A stretch of 64,000 nucleotides of DNA from Siderastrea siderea. Its lineage: Eukaryota > Cnidaria > Anthozoa > Scleractinia > Rhizangiidae. The notes under the pieces were generated by a model. The model made no database searches. It worked only from the letters and a program-made list of their open reading frames with translations, and was not told where the DNA came from. The position numbers were made by a program, and so were the translations under genes. The stretch spans positions 36,878,484 to 36,942,483 of the forward strand of contig OZ034979.1 in assembly GCA_964030785.1 (NCBI GenBank), given 5' to 3'. Positions 36,834 to 48,599 of this stretch are shown here, piece after piece. Position 1 is the stretch's first letter; the number at the start of each line of letters is the position of its first letter.

Positions 36834-37445
36834 AAACACCGCGGCAAAACGTCTGCGCATGCGCTTACTTCGGCCATTTCCGGTTTCTAGCTTTGTTGTT
36901 TGCGTTGTTCATTTTCATTCGGTGTGCTTTCGGTGATAACGCGTTCGAAGTTTATTTGTATGGAGCAAGAGCATTGGTTGTTTTGACGTCGTATTTCGTC
37001 CCAGTGGAGCCGACAAACCTGACTGTTTACCGGCAATTCAACGCTTCTTCCAAGGGCTTTTGTAAGGGAATAGAGTTTCCCTACGCATTTTTTGCCATTC
37101 CTTGTTTTTCCACTTTTCATACACGTGTTTTTCGTTCGCTGTTTTTACAAAACAGCTCGCGGTGAGTAGCAATGTCACTACAATGGCGACATGCGAACGT
37201 AAACTATCGACTTTCATGGTGTTTTTCGCTGTGGGTGCAAGCCCGAAACTACGAGGTGCAAAGGTGTAGAAACAGATAAAACTATATTGAAGCTGCTCTG
37301 GATTTTGTAACCTTCAGTTTGATGTCTGGAGCTTAAGTTTTTCAAAATTGGCGACCGGAAACCGAGTTTGTTGGGGGAGGACTAGGGTAGCATTGACAGG
37401 AAGTAAAAATACAGCGCGTGCGCAGTGCATTTTGCCGCGGTGTTT
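36834..37445. mobile_element. 612-bp TIR element with 8-bp target duplication
   Basis: Ends AAACACCGCGGCAAAA are perfect inverted copies, with weaker pairing continuing through CTGCGCATGCGC. Target duplication GCAGTGCT lies at 36,826-36,833 and 37,446-37,453. Copy I has the single empty site at 10,226-10,233, so insertion followed the duplication. The 8-bp duplication suits hAT, P or Merlin-type elements. The interior frame (36,893-37,165) has no recognised domain. Confidence 0.85.
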
Positions 37446-37545
37446 GCAGTGCTATGCCATGAAGCGGTTGGCGGTCAAATTCCAGCGATTTTTGCGATTT
37501 TAAAAAAGTTCTAGTTCGGACCTTGGTGACGGATTGTCTTAAGGT

Positions 37546-37561
37546 GGGGGGGGGGGGGGGT
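37546..37561. repeat. Poly-G run
   Basis: About 17 G bases. A second interrupted G-rich tract lies at 38,233-38,262. Either may adopt a G-quadruplex and is prone to length errors. Confidence 0.85.
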
Positions 37562-37848
37562 TATAGTTAAATGTTATGTTTTTTTAACGTTTTGCCCGTT
37601 TTTTTAGTATCTCATCGAGGTTTCATTCAAGCTAAAAATGCCTTAGTAGATTGTTAGTGAGACCTCCCACTAATCAGTAAGAATTTTTGCGCGATTTTTA
37701 AGGTTTACGTACCGCAAGAAAAACCTAGAGGGGTTCATGTATTGATGAATTTTAGGAAAACTGGAAATTATTCAAAGATGGTGGTAGCGTATACAAAGAT
37801 TTTATCCCCTTTTATGACCTTCTATTTCTTTCTTGAATCATATCTTAT

Positions 37849-37963
37849 AATAAGAGGTTTGCTGAAAAACTTCAGTAGGAAAATTAACGAAACAGTCACT
37901 TTGCTTTGATAATGATGGTAGAACCATCGAAACGTCGGACAGCATTAGTTTTAATTTTCCTAC
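37849..37963. mobile_element. 115-bp insertion with 15-bp target duplication and hammerhead-like motif
   Basis: Flanked by TGAATCATATCTTAT (37,834-37,848; 37,964-37,978). U2' shows the near-empty site at 42,313. Inside, inverted ends (CAGTAGGAAAATTAA/complement) enclose TTGATAATGATGGTAGAACC then ATCGAAACGTCGG. The long duplication implies target-primed or staggered integration, as for Penelope-type or other retroelements. The hammerhead resemblance is partial. Confidence 0.55.
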
Positions 37964-39923
37964 TGAATCATATCTTATTTCCTAAAAATCAAAAGATAAT
38001 TCCCCATGAATAAGCATCTTTTACACTATAATTCACTTCCAAAACAATTTGTCAGCATCGACTCTGGCCGATTGGCATGTAGGAAAATCACGTTCGTACG
38101 ACGTCACTGATACAAATTGCAAGTACAGCTTATACGGTGACTTCACAAAACGTAGCGTTCTGTGGTACAAAAATCAAAGTTGTTTTTTCTTAAACAGGGT
38201 TTGCGGGAGCCAGTGGTAGGTGGTAGTTCCAGGGGGGGGGGGTGGGGGGAGGGGGAGGGGCGGAGTCGTGAGTTTGTTCGTTATGGGAATTTGCCACACT
38301 CTGGAATTAAATTCTTTCCAAGGTGTGGCCTTGTGTTTTCGCTTGTGTTGTATGTCGAATATGTCAGCCAACCTTTTAAAACCTTAAATCCGGATCGTTG
38401 ACTTTCACTTCAACTATCTACTTATAACTCCTTCCTTGGCGGCGCCTTTGTAGTAACTCTAATAAGTTAAAAAATTCTTGATATCAAATTCTATATTTTT
38501 AACCTCTCAAACTGTTTTTACCTTTAGTTGCTATGTTGCCGATCTGCGGTTTTAATTAATTTATTTATTTACCGTAACCAGTCTAAGCAGGCACTAAAGA
38601 ATTTGTTTAATGTGTTATGCAGGCCGGCTGTCATTAAATTAAAGCAAACAGATTTACGCGGATTGGTCTGGCCGAAGCAAGATGTTTTTGTCAGCCCCGA
38701 TTGAAAACACGGAATTTGTACCACTGATGCTCTTTCAAATATTCTCAGTATTTCGTGGTCAACGATAATTCTTTGAAAAATTTGTAGTCACGGAATAGCA
38801 GTTTTATCTTGGGAGAGTTAAAAGTTTTGCAATAATAACAGTTAGCGTTTCTGTGAAAAGAATTAGCATTTTCTACAACTCGTGGGCCTTTTTAATTGTT
38901 TTGGAACTTTCGTGCTTTAGTGCTAATGCATGAAACTGGTTCAAACCTCGATTTAACTATCAGGTCAGGGCTACAGTTGACCGTGAGATTTCTGGTTTTC
39001 GAAACTAACTAAATTACAAGCTATGTCCCGCTCACGACTACAAAACGTAGCTAAATTTCACTTATCTGATTGGTTCAGTTTTATACTGGTCGCGTACGTA
39101 CGTGTTATTACATAAGGAAACTTGATCACTTCTCTTGTTTTCAGTGCCAGCTCCATTTTACATTGTTTGGTTACGTAAATGTTCAGAACAGAAATGACCT
39201 TGCACCCAACAAAATAAAATGCAACACCAACTAAGACACGGTTATGAAAGATGAATGCGTCAAATATAATGTTATATCCGCACCGAAAAATTTTTCTCGT
39301 GTTGCGGGAAATTCCTAATTGCCTTATGAGACCTCTACAATTGCTACATAAGTCAGTTTGTTTTTTTGTTTTTTTCTTTCAATAACTCAGCGAATTCTCG
39401 CGCGCTGCTGGCTAGTTTTTATTGTCAATAAGAGTACAGACGGATGATACAAAAGCAAAAGTTTTGTCAAACGTTTTAGCGCTGCATTATCGGCGTAGCG
39501 AGAATTGCACCACAAATCTAGTATTCTGCAATGAGAAAATCATGTAAATATATGGGGTGAAATTGAAGGAGCCACCGCAACCTTAGAGCGAAAAGATGAC
39601 GATGTTTGTTGAGGATTCAGACCTGAAAATCGGCGGTGAGCGGAAATTTGTGCTGTCGATGAAATTAAGCTGAGCCTTGTTTCAGCGGATCATTTTGTGA
39701 ACAGTTTTCACTGGAATTAAGGTTAGTTTAGCAATTCGAATTTTTCCTTGTATTTCTGGCCTATTCTTTCTGGCCTTTTAATTTACGAGCCTGTGATTCT
39801 CCGAATTCATATGCAGCGATGAAATTTACGTACTGTGGCAATCGCATCTTGCATTGATCGACTCTTGCATTTCTTCCCTTCGCATGAAAATCAGCTTTGG
39901 TTTTGTTTTTATTGTAAAATTAA

Positions 39924-40095
39924 CACTTTAACGTCAGTTGTTTTTATGCGTCTGTCTTCTTATTGATGATAAATTGCGTCATAACATTGTCAAAGTCTGC
40001 GGCTCGTGGATCCGCAACACTGTACTTTGACAATGTTATGACGCAATTTATCATCAATAAGAGGACAGACGCATAAAAAAACTGACATCAAAGTG
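39924..40095. mobile_element. TTAA-flanked foldback MITE (copy II)
   Basis: Orthologous copy of 11,784-11,955 with TTAA at 39,920-39,923 and 40,096-40,099. The arms pair even better here (GATGATAAATTGCGTCATAA and complement). Confidence 0.75.
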
Positions 40096-40913
40096 TTAAA
40101 TTGCCTACAAATAACCAATACTTATAACCGATACTTATAACTAATAACAGACAATTTAATTGTTCCTTTTAGTTTCCAAGCTGTTCTAAATCATTTTGTT
40201 GATGCGCTGTAGGAACTGTCTTATTCAATTACTTATATTTTTCTGTTTGCTAGTTTTTCCCAGGGCACAAACTGTCAATGCAGCTTTCCTTGTACGTGGT
40301 TAAAGTTCTCACAGAAATAACAGAAATGTAAACTTTTCAAGTGACAACCTTTGTTTGTCAAGATTTTCTTTCTCCTGCCGTCTTGTGTACTTGAACAAAG
40401 GGGCACCATTGTTGGCGAGAAGAGAACGAAACGTCAAGATCACCGTTCAAGTGTGCTTTCACTCCTTTGTAACGTCTTTCGGGTCAAAGACGTTTTATCT
40501 TAGGAAGCATTGATCTCTTACTACGCGAAGTAACTTTTACCCCCGAGTTTTAATTGCTTTCATATGGAGCAAAATACCAATGTTTGTTACTCAAAAATTA
40601 TTTCAAAACACCCTCTCTGAAACCAAACCCTCTCTATAGCCAAAATGCAACATATATCACTCGCAGCTGAATGAAGAACTCTCAAAATACAACCAATAGA
40701 ACATAAGAGAAAGAACATTTTTGACTGAATTAAGAGCGGTTCTTATAACTCGAAAAACAAAAAACGGGAACTAGCATGCTTTGCTGGCATTGCTTTAGGG
40801 GTGTTCAGTTGAAAATCGTAAAATAAATTAATTGAGGTTTCCTTTTCACTACACGCGTTAAGTTTTACCCCTCACCGCCTGGAGTGTAAGAAGATCAACG
40901 GAAGTTTACTAAC

Positions 40914-41019
40914 CTTGCAGCTGTTGTTTCAAGGCGACCGCTTCGGAAGCCACAAGCAGGAAATATGATAAAAGAGTGAACGAAACAAGAAGTGCTAGTA
41001 TAGCACTGGAGGTTTTCAT
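40914..41019 (-). CDS. Signal-peptide first exon, unit U1'
   Basis: ATG at 41,017-41,019 (minus), 35 codons plus one base: MKTSSAILALLVSFTLLSYF, then LLVASEAVALKQQLQ. One serine codon shorter than U1. Phase-1 donor AAG|GTTAGT. The nearest terminal exon is 34,520-35,229, about 5.7 kb downstream on the minus strand. The TIC-to-TLL change keeps the core hydrophobic. Confidence 0.7.
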
Positions 41020-42605
41020 TTTGGAACTTTGGTAAAATTCAACGTTGTTTAAGGTTTTATGTTGGTATAAACAAGCCAAGTGTCTGTAGCAGAAGTAGGT
41101 CTTCTCGCCTCGAGCTTCAACACCGAGACTGATTCGTGTACACTGCTATCAGGGACTTGATTGCAGCGATTGTTTGATTGACAACGCACCATAGTTATGG
41201 TCTGTCTGTCTCATCACATTATGAGACATGAGAGTACAGTTGGCCTTTCAATGTAGTCGCTGGGCTCTTAATCGCAGTGTTCAATACAATTTTGTGGTTC
41301 CACCCGTAAGTTAGCTTGGGCTATTCTAGGCGGGTGGAGTTTAATAAGACTACAGCTATACATATTATGTATAATAAAACTAGCTAACACTCCGTTGAGG
41401 AAGAAGAAAAAGAAACTAAATTAAGAAGATTTGAATGAAATTAGAATAAATTCGCAGGTAATTAAGAAATAAACTGACATAAATAATACACGCTTGACTA
41501 AAATTACCGCTCTGACACTTAACAGTATATTTTTTATAACACTAAACACCTGCTTAAATTTGATGTTTTAACACTTAACATTAAAAAAAATGAGCAAATA
41601 ACACTTAACACCAAACCATATCCAGACCCTCCACCAAGTTTAATCGTGTTTTCCTAAATTAGCTGAAAAGTATTATCTGCCAACTGAATGACCGAATGAT
41701 ATTTTAAAGCCCAAACCGACGCCAAAACATAAACATTTACACAAACTTAAACTTTAAGCGGTGTCTTAGCGATGGCTGAAGCTTGTTAGGCAAAACGACG
41801 TAAAGCCTTGTGAGTTCGGTGCTTGACTTCCGCCCCTCACTAGATAAATCATTGTCAATTTTTTTGTTTTTCTTTTTTTTTTAACTTAATACAAGATGAA
41901 TTTCTCTTTGACCGATGTTGTGGCTTTTCTGACAAATAGGCCCAAATACCGTTATTCTAAGAGGAGCTGAGAGAAATAATTGATTTTCTCCTTTCGGGCG
42001 CGAACAAAGAGTTCGTGCAGACACCGCTAGCGCTATGTTATGAAGTCGGCGGTCAATTTTCCTAACGTTTTAGCCGTTTTTCTTAGTATCTCTTATTTTT
42101 CTCTTTAAATTCCAATTAGATCTGACTGAGCGCACAAACACTTTCAAACGAGGTCTTCAGAGCTCCTAAGTGTTTTGTGAGTAAACAAATTACAAATTAC
42201 AAAAATTACAATTACAAAAGCTTTCATTCAATCCAAAAATGCGTGGTAGATGTGTAGTGCGAACTCCCATAAATCTTTAACAAAATTTTAATCCTTCTTT
42301 TATTTCTTTCTTGAATCATATCCCATTTCCTAAAAACTCTAACATATAATTCCCCCTTAAATAGGCATTTTTTAACTTACTTCGAAAACAATTTGTCGGC
42401 ATCGACTCCGACCGATTGGTCGGCGTAGCGAAAACACTTAACTGAGACGTTACTGATACAATTTGCAAGTGCAACTTACAAGAGCACCCAACAAGAAAAA
42501 TTTAGGAAAATACTTGAAATACCATTTTCTGGTTTCTTAGATTCTTTCCGAGCTTTTTAAAGGCATATTTGTATAAGCTAATACGGGTTGATCTGTTTGG
42601 CGTTT

Positions 42606-43139
42606 TCAGCTGAAAATGTAAGGTGCAGAAAATTTTAGGAAACGGAATCCTATCTCGTCCAGTTGTCTAGTTTTCTTTACAGTTTTTGCCCATCTGTAAA
42701 ACGCATTCAGATCACTTGCTGTCTTTTTCTTGGTATTTTTAGTTCTGTTTAATTCAATAAATGTTTCCATGATATCGTCATCGTTCAGTTGTCTGTTTTC
42801 AGTTTTCTCAGTTTGCTCAGTTTCCTCAGTAGGAATACCAGTTTCGGTTGGCTCAGTGTTTTCCGTGTGTTCAGTTAAAGATTCGTCTGCTGTTATAAGT
42901 TCATCCTCCAAAACGTCAAGTTGGAAGGTTGAACACGTTGAAAATTGGTTCGTCCAGATCCAGTCCGGCCATTTTGTTTTTGCTTCGTCCTCGTTCAGCA
43001 AAGAACCAGTCAACTGAACCGGGATTTTACTGTGTAATAAGCTGGCATATTTTGCGCGTTCTCTTGCGGGGAACCAGTGTACCTCCCGGGGGGGAGAGGG
43101 TGGGGGAGTCATGAGTTTGTTCGTTATGGGAATTGCCAC
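42606..43139 (-). pseudogene. Crypton-like (tyrosine recombinase) N-terminal fragment
   Basis: Open for 177 codons on the minus strand. It contains an acidic Thr/Glu-rich stretch (HTENTEPTETG...), then NRTKNTKKKTASDLNAFYRW and KKTRQLDEI. The last part resembles the SAM-like core-binding region before DUF3504-type catalytic domains in Crypton-derived proteins of cnidarians and vertebrates. No catalytic R-H-R-Y segment follows: the frame ends shortly after. I read it as a truncated transposon relic; family assignment is from motif memory and should be searched. Confidence 0.42.
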
Positions 43140-45882
43140 ATTCTGGACTGAATTCTTTGTATGGTATAGTCTTTTTTTTTTTGGCTTGTGTTGTTTGTGT
43201 TAGGTAGCCTTTTTAATCGAAAAAAACTAAAACTTGTATCCGTGATGTTCATTTCAACTCTCTACGTAGGTAATCTGCTTATAACTCCTTGTCGGCGCCT
43301 CTGTAGTAGCTCTAATAAGTTTAAAAATTCTTGATATCAAATTCGGTATTTTAACCGCTGAAACTGTTTCCAGCCAGGAGGTTTAATGGCTGACTTGCTG
43401 ACCTGCGGTTTTAATTTAATCATTTATTTACTGTAACCTAAGTAGGCAGGAATTTGTTTATCACCCAAAAAATTTCCACCCTGTTCGGCAAAGTCACGTA
43501 AATTTAACTTAAAAACCACTGGCCTAATTTACCTAAAATTTTCTTACGGTACATACACCGTAACAAACTGTATCATGTAGTCTGTCGTTAAAAGCAGACA
43601 GATTTACGCGGATTGGTCTGGTCAAAGCAAGATTTTTTGTTAGCCCTGATTGAAAATACGGAATTTGTGCTACCATTGATGCTCTTTCTAGTGCAACACA
43701 TAGCTTGTCAACTGCAATAAGACCAGAAAACTTTCCATATACTTTTATCTAAAATATCGCTCACTGAGATTTATGTGGTCAAAGATAATTCTTTGAAACA
43801 ATTGTGGTCACGGAATAGCAGTTTTCTCTTAGGAGAGTTATAAGTTTCGCAATAATTATAACTGTTCGCCGGTTTCTGTGAAAAGAATTACAGTTTCTAC
43901 AACTCGTGGGCGTTTTTAATTGCTTTGGAACTTTCGTGCTTTAGTGCCAATGCGTGAACTTGTTTCGAACCTCGATTTAACTGTCAGATCAGGGCTACAA
44001 TTAACCATGGCATTGCTGTTTTTCGATAATAATTAGTTTATAGTCTATGTCCCGCTCACGACTAGAAAACGTAGCTAAATCTCACTCATCTGATTGTTCA
44101 GTTTTATATATTACATACGCGTAACAATTTAAGGAAACTCGCAAATCTTCTGTGAATAAACTGATGGGTAGCAAAAATCTGAAGTCGAAGACTTGACAAT
44201 TTCTTGGTCACAGACACTAGGGGTGGCGAATGGTCTTTCGGATAAAGGTCTCGCAAAATTCTAGCTGAATTGTAAGCGTCTCGCAATCTCGTTTTTGAGC
44301 GATTCTCTGCGTCTCGGAGTCTCGTCTTTTCGGCAGACCAGTCTCTGATTCTCGGTTTTTTCGCTGAAGCCGTCTTTGGGTCTCAAATGTTTTGCGAAGC
44401 TGTCTCCAAGTCTCAGGTGACTTTTTGGAAAGCTATAAAATGAATCTCGAAGTTCTGATGTGCTTCGGTAACATCACTCGACAGCAACAACTCAATTTGC
44501 AGTCTTCGCATTATTCTAAAAAGTCTCGGGCTTGCATTTAGAAACCGCTACTGAAAAGCTCGGCCTCGCATTCCAAAAACTGAAAGGTCTCGAGCTCCCA
44601 CAAGAAAACGCTCGTCTCGCCGGCTCGCAAAGTCTCGAATTTAGCATTCGCCATCCGTAACACTATTTCTTTCAAGCTACTCGCACGTACGTGAAAATAA
44701 TAATAACAAAAACGTTTCTTGATAGCGTGAAAAAAGAACCAAACGAGTAAGCGAAGCAAGCAAGTCGGGAAGGATACAAGTGGGTGCTGCCGGTGCCTTT
44801 CCCGCATTGCACTTCTTTTGTTTTCAGTGCTAGCCCCATTATGCATTGTTTGATTACGTAGGTGTTCAGGACAAAAATGACCTTGGATTCAACGGAATTA
44901 AATCGAACAGCAACTAAGACTGATTATGAAGGATTTTAAATGCGTCAAATATTATGTTATTCGCACCGACAAATTTCTTTTGTGTTGGGGGAAATTCCTA
45001 TTTCAAACTCCATGATATCTCCACAATGGCTACTGATACAAGTCAGTTTGTTTATTGCCCACAAATAACCGATACTGTTTTAACTAATGACAGACGAATA
45101 CAGAGGCCGTACAATTTAAGTTCCCCTTTTAGTTTCCAAGCTGTTCTCAATCATTTTGTTGATTCCCTGTAGGAACTGTTTTCGTTTAAGATTACTTATA
45201 TTTTTCTGCTTGTTTCTGCCAGTGCACAGACTCTCAATGTAGATTTCTTTGTCCGTGGTTAAAGTTGTCCCAGAAATAACAGAAATGTAAACTTTTCGAG
45301 AAATAACATTTGTTTGTGTAACTTTTCTTTCCTTCCACTGTCTTGTGTACTTGAATAAAGGGCCACCATTGCCAGCGAGAAGAGAATAAAAGACAAGATT
45401 ACTTCAAGTGTGCTCTCACTCATTCGTTGCGTCTTTCGGGTCCAGTTAAGACGTTTTGTCTCACAAAGCAGTGCTCTCTTTCTATGCGAAGTAGCTTTAC
45501 GGTTTACTATGCCCCGAGTTTTAATTACTTTCACATAGAGCAAAATACCAATGCTTGTTACTCATATATAGTTATCTGCATTCTGTTGTAAAGATCTTTC
45601 AAAAGGTTTAAACTTCACCTCTTCGAAAATATTACATAACACCCTCTGAGTCCAAAAGTTATGTCTACGTACAACCACACTGAAACATATATCACTCGCA
45701 GCTGAATGAAGAACTCTTAAAACACGACCAATAAAACATAACAGAAAACAACAGTTTTGACTGAACCAAGAGCGGACCTTATAAGGGTCTTATAACTCGA
45801 CAAACACAAAACGGGGACCAGCATGTTTTGCTGACATCGCTTTAAGGGGTCTTCGCAACAAGGCCAACGCAGTTTTACTAAC

Positions 45883-45970
45883 CTTGCAGTTGTTGATTCA
45901 ATGCAGCCGCTTCGCAAGACACAAGCAGGAAATATGAGCAAATAGTGAACGACGCAATAAGTGCGAGCAT
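45883..45970 (-). CDS. Signal-peptide first exon, unit U2' (start shifted)
   Basis: Nearly identical to 18,835-18,922: internal ATG at 45,968-45,970, MLALIASFTICSYFLLVSCE then AAALNQQLQ, phase-1 donor. The displaced upstream ATG is also present. It would have to skip the U1' first exon to reach the terminal exon at 35,229. Confidence 0.62.
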
Positions 45971-46329
45971 GGCACTCGAGGTTAGTCATTTTGAAACTCT
46001 GGTAAAATGCAACGTTGTTTCAAGAAATAAGCGTTGAAAATTGCAATTACTCTAGCAGGCACGTTTTATGTTGGTATAAACAAGGCAAGTGCCTGTAACA
46101 GGAGTAGGTCTTCTCGCCTCGAGCTGGGACACCGAGACTGATTCGTTTACACTGCTACCATGGACTTGATTGCAGCGATTGTTCGATTGACAACGTACCT
46201 TAATTATTGTCTGTCTCATGGCATTATGAGATATAAGGGTGCAGTTTCCTTGCAATGGGGTCTGTGGGCTCTTAATCACAAGGGAAGATCTGGAAGAGAG
46301 CGCCGTGTTAAGTGATAACTTATTCTTAT

Positions 46330-46735
46330 TTCCTGAATGAGACTGGCTACGTCAATTGCAACATATGTTGTTAAATTAACTTACAAGAGCTTCCTCCTTT
46401 AGGGTTAATAAAGACACTCATCTCTTGCTTGATATTACTCAATTATTTACTAGAGTACTATCGTAAGTAAAAATGTTGGTCACGTTTTGCTATCAATGAA
46501 AATAGCCGGGCAGTTAGATATTTTATGATCTCGCCTGACCTGAAATCCCTTGAGCTATTCAGATTTCTCAGCTTCCAGATAAAGAAGTTATTTCTCAGCT
46601 AACCCTCTTACATCTTAACATTTTGAGCTGCTGACGCACTTGTCATGAATTTAATGTATTGAGCGTTGTGCAAACAGTAACAAAAACATGTCGTTTGGGA
46701 TTGGTCAAGTTCGTAATGAACTGATCAGGGTTACT
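46330..46735. other. Gene-free stretch after U2'
   Basis: Collinear with 28,455-28,830. No feature seen. Confidence 0.5.
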
Positions 46736-46739
46736 TTAA

Positions 46740-47159
46740 GACGGAATCCATTAGGAAATTGAGTAAATTTAATTTTCAGTGGACAAAAATCTTGTACCAG
46801 AATAATTTAAAGAATATCGCATTCTTTTTTACATTTTTTGAGAGCTATGGTTGTAAGTTGTTATCTGTAATAACCCCAAAGACAATTTCTTATAGGAGCC
46901 CGAGAAAATAAATTTCAAATTTCACAAAATGAAGTCTTACGCATAAAAATTTACCTATTTTACCCGTGTTTACACAATTCCTGTGAAATTTGAAATTTAA
47001 TTTCACGGGCTCCCATAAGAAATTGTCTTTGGTGTTATTACAGATAACTAATTGCGTCTATAGCTCTTAAAAAGTGTAAAAATGAGTGCCATAAACTTTA
47101 AATTATTCTGGTACAAGGTTTTTGTCCACTGGTTACTCAATTTCCTGATGGATTCCATC
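46740..47159. mobile_element. 420-bp TTAA-flanked foldback element
   Basis: Arms of about 180 bp: GGAATCCATTAGGAAATTGA ... TCTTGTACCAGAATAATTTA ... TTCTTATAGGAGCCCG and their complements. TTAA lies at 46,736-46,739 and 47,160-47,163. Copy I lacks it near 28,835, so it is a post-duplication insertion. Confidence 0.8.
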
Positions 47160-47163
47160 TTAA

Positions 47164-48010
47164 TACATTTCTACCCCCTGGGGAAATTAATGAATTTTGC
47201 GTCTTCAGGCCATGAACTTCGACGTATGACTTTTCTGTGAAACGTCTTATAGTAGTACTCTATACTGTACCGGCTGCAAGAGGAGAATTAACTGAAAACA
47301 GCTAACATGTTTTCTCACTCGATTCAGTGGCAGACAACTTTGATAATTAGAAGCCACCCCGCTTCACATCTTTTCATTTTATTTGATTTAATTGGTCCGA
47401 CTGACTTGGTTATCGAACTGATTTCCGACCGGAAAATCCGGGAGATTAATAACTTGTCATTCCCTTTAGGCTCCTATCAAGCAAGTTCGCTTAAGGTGGC
47501 TAGAAAATGTTTTTTTAATTGTTATAATCCTTTTGAAAAGAGGGAAGATTACGAAGAAATGTTTCTGACCAATGTGGGTAAACTATAAATATCTTGACAA
47601 CTCTTTTGTCGGGCAATACTTTAAGGCTGGTTGTGACGTCATAGCCGTAAAAAATGGCAACACTAAGGGCCCACAAAAAGAACCTCTAAATTTCAGTTTT
47701 CGCCAATTATCTGAAAAACCAAGTCGGTGACCTACCCTTTTTATTGCATTTTTAGAAAGCTTCCTAAGTTCTTTAACTTCTCTGACGGTATGGCAAAAAG
47801 TTATTCAGTAGAACTTCAGTTATATCGAAAAAGTCATTCTCTTAATTACAAAAAAATTCTACTGAATAACTTTCCTCCAAACGCTTCTATTTGAATTGGC
47901 ACACTTCATGTTACATGCATGCAAAAAATCATGATGGGTCAACGCGCAAGACTTCGAAAGAGAAACAAATGTTTCGAGCACCTTTTATTTCCGGTTTGCG
48001 AGATGTTACG
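47164..48010. other. Stretch without supportable genes
   Basis: Up to 47,490 matches 28,860-29,180. Then it is unique sequence with a small inverted repeat at 47,800-47,880 (AGTTATTCAGTAGAA / TTCTACTGAATAACTT). Confidence 0.5.
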
Positions 48011-48013
48011 CGG

Positions 48014-48120
48014 CATTTGATTTAGTATAGCATAATAACTAGGAAAGGACTGCTCAGTAGCGTTCATTTGACTGGACACTCTTTAGGATTTCATCCACAG
48101 ACTTAAAAGTTATATTGAAA
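48014..48120. repeat. Single ~105-bp satellite unit
   Basis: AGCATAATAACTAGGAAAGG then CTGCTCAGTAGCGTTCATTTG and GGATTTCATCCACAGACT. Marks the junction of copies II and III. Confidence 0.75.
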
Positions 48121-48164
48121 AACAGACACAAGCCAGATGGTGAGATGTTTCTAAAACTTATGAG

Positions 48165-48597
48165 TTGCTTATTCCTTCTTTTGTGATTTCCAAGGAACAC
48201 TTATTTATTAATGGTGTGAGGCAAGAGAAAGTCCGAGAGAGATACTACAGTAAGGCTGTCTACCTCTTTCAGTTCACGCTGCCTCATTATGGAGAACTCA
48301 CCTACACGTTTGAACCAGTGGAGCAAGTATTTTGGAGCTATTTATGAGAAATTGGTGGGGGAAGCGGAGAGATGGAGGGAATTCCCGAGGAAAAGGGGAG
48401 AGGGAGAGAAAATTCAGGGAAATTTGTAAGACGAAACTTGGCGAAGCCGGTGTGATAACAAGTTTTGCGGCTAACGGGACAATCGCTGAACACCTTCTCA
48501 ACTTGGGGGAGTCACTCGCTGGCTGCCGGAAGTACGGGAACTATAAAGTAGAAATCACTGAGACTCAGAGAGTAGACAGTACTTGGTTCCAACAGTA
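48165..48597 (+). pseudogene. Two adjacent coding-like frames, unknown protein (copy III)
   Basis: Frame one (48,165-48,347) contains FVISKEHLFINGV, FTLPHYGELTYTFEPVEQVF and then a stop. Frame two (about 48,395-48,597) contains CKTKLGEAGVITSFAANG, AEHLLNLGESLAGCRKYG and VDSTWFQQ, then a stop. Both have the mixed composition of real protein and sit in different frames, separated by a purine-rich tract. They could be two exons of one gene, or one frame broken by an insertion. The first frame is shared with copy I, which has a stop in it. I do not recognise the family. Confidence 0.4.
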
Positions 48598-48599
48598 GA

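Larger units (their letters stand above)
36440..41300. repeat. Repeat unit U1'
   Basis: Copy II counterpart of U1, with extra insertions at 36,834-37,445 and 37,849-37,963. It is the most complete unit around 37,450-38,290. It ends in the signal exon 40,914-41,019. Confidence 0.8.
41640..46330. repeat. Repeat unit U2'
   Basis: Copy II counterpart of U2, collinear throughout, with the more intact Crypton-like fragment (42,606-43,139) and the signal exon 45,883-45,970. Confidence 0.8.
29816..48010. repeat. Segmental duplication, copy II
   Basis: Second tandem copy, starting with the same satellite-derived sequence as base 1. It has 31,921-33,218 in place of copy I 2,429-6,730, so gene X is missing at that place. 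It lacks U3 but has extra insertions at 36,834-37,445, 37,849-37,963 and 46,740-47,159. It ends at a single satellite unit near 48,010. Confidence 0.88.
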
